A stretch of 51,240 nt of DNA from Bacteroidota bacterium (GTDB lineage Bacteria > Bacteroidota > Bacteroidia > Palsa-948). Positions 50,633 to 51,240 of this stretch are shown here, piece after piece. The notes beneath the pieces were generated by a model. That model worked only from the letters and a program-made list of their open reading frames with translations. It ran no database searches and was not told the DNA's origin. How positions within the stretch are numbered: the stretch's first letter is position 1; the number at the start of each line of letters is the position of its first letter. The stretch spans positions 1-51,240 of the forward strand of contig JAHEYJ010000006.1 of NCBI GenBank assembly GCA_023251675.1, in the 5' to 3' direction. Made by a program: the position numbers and the translations under genes.

Positions 50633-50749
50633 GGGTATTTTGACATACCAGTAAATACGGATAGATGAAGAAGGGAATTTTAAAAAATGCAGATCAAATG
50701 CGAAAACGGGCAGCAGCAAAAGGCCGTATAGTTTTATCTGCGCTTTTGC

Positions 50750-51240
50750 CTATGCAATCATGTTTTGCTGGAGTGCATATTTAATTAAGGCAACGGTATT
50801 GTTGACATTTAATTTTTTCATCATGTTTTTCCGGTGTGTTTCTACCGTACGTACGCTAATGAATAGTTTGTCAGCGATTTCCTGATTGGATAATTCTTCA
50901 GCAATCCATTTCAGGATTTCTTGTTCACGTTTGGTCAGGGGATTAGAATTGGTTTTGTCGAAAAAATGTTTCTCAACCAAAATTTTTGACATGATGCTGC
51001 TGAAATAATTTTCTCCTTTTGCGATGGCTCTGATAGCCGTTTCAAATTCTTTTTTTCCGGCATTCTTATGCAAACAGCCGGTGGCTCCTGATTTGAAAAT
51101 CTGTTCAATGTATTCTATTTCGGTATGAATGGTCAGAACCAATGTTTTAACACGGGGCAAAGTTTCTTTTATAATTTTTATTGCTTCAATCCCGGTCATC
51201 ACAGGCATTGAAATATCAATAATCACGATATCGGGAGATA
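50750..51240 (-). CDS. NarL/FixJ-type response regulator (N-terminus cut by window edge)
   Basis: The receiver domain is entered near its middle: the frame is open to the window edge and reads SPDIVIIDISMPVMTGIEA, with the phospho-acceptor Asp before ISMP, so the true start lies beyond 51240 and the track's GTG start is internal. Then LHKNAGKKEFETAI with the conserved Lys region, and a LuxR-type helix-turn-helix LTKREQEILKWIAEELSNQEIADKLF followed by VRTVETHRKNMMKKL. It is on the same strand and directly upstream of the ferredoxin operon, which it may control; a sensor kinase is expected outside the window. Confidence 0.9.
   Translation of the reverse strand, partial: SPDIVIIDISMPVMTGIEAIKIIKETLPRVKTLVLTIHTEIEYIEQIFKSGATGCLHKNAGKKEFETAIRAIAKGENYFSSIMSKILVEKHFFDKTNSNPLTKREQEILKWIAEELSNQEIADKLFISVRTVETHRKNMMKKLNVNNTVALIKYALQQNMIA

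Overview
The window looks like a chromosomal piece of a member of the Bacteroidota. The evidence is two large secreted proteins ending in type IX secretion (T9SS) sorting domains, several perfect or near-perfect TAnnTTTG promoter boxes, AT-rich gene leaders without Shine-Dalgarno sequences, the Kdo (LPS) genes kdsD-kdsA, and family members that read as Bacteroidota versions (long IleRS, degenerate DksA-like protein, DUF5777 barrel, GxxExxY protein). I see no tRNA, rRNA, CRISPR array, insertion sequence or phage gene.

Layout. 1-1362 (minus): start of nuoF and all of nuoE (NADH module of complex I), separated by a 481-bp unit with perfect 16-bp inverted ends that carries a GxxExxY gene. 1471-7515 (plus): small membrane protein, ileS, a DksA-like protein with a histone-like tail, lspA, RNase HI. 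7697-10687: T9SS-exported Asp-box/PKD protein. 10854-16836 (minus): tatA behind a Tat-exported superoxide dismutase, a biotin carrier, kdsD-kdsA, bifunctional nuclease, etfB-etfA. 17022-36761 (mostly plus): pdhB, a SIMPL protein, the alpha-2-macroglobulin/pbpC pair, a phosphoglucose/phosphomannose isomerase, lipB, a serine hydrolase, ung (minus), a tiny lipoprotein, osmC (minus), lipA, mgtE and a 2-hydroxyacid dehydrogenase. 36805-39525 (minus): T9SS-exported subtilase.

39913-51240 (all minus) is an accessory electron-transfer region. In transcription order it holds a NarL-type response regulator (cut by the window edge), a Tat-exported four-cluster ferredoxin subunit, an NrfD quinol subunit, a membrane-anchored periplasmic protein, a cytochrome c, an ethylbenzene-dehydrogenase-type heme protein, a diheme-like lipoprotein with a CX4CH motif, and a DUF5777 barrel. 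After a 370-bp non-coding gap come three very small membrane proteins (absent from the ORF track), a coiled-coil protein, an FNR-type regulator with the four cluster cysteines, an outer-membrane porin-like barrel and a small cytochrome c lipoprotein. Together these suggest quinol oxidation by NrfD/ferredoxin feeding periplasmic hemes under oxygen-sensing control. No molybdopterin catalytic subunit is in the window, so the terminal reaction is unknown.

A second theme is repeats. G/C-rich hairpins of one recognisable family lie between genes and also inside coding sequences, in frame (ileS, pbpC, possibly the dehydrogenase). lipB carries four copies of a 7-bp unit inside its reading frame. The cytochrome c at 46630 ends on an A8 slippery run followed by a stop codon, with a 53-codon protein-like reading frame in -1.
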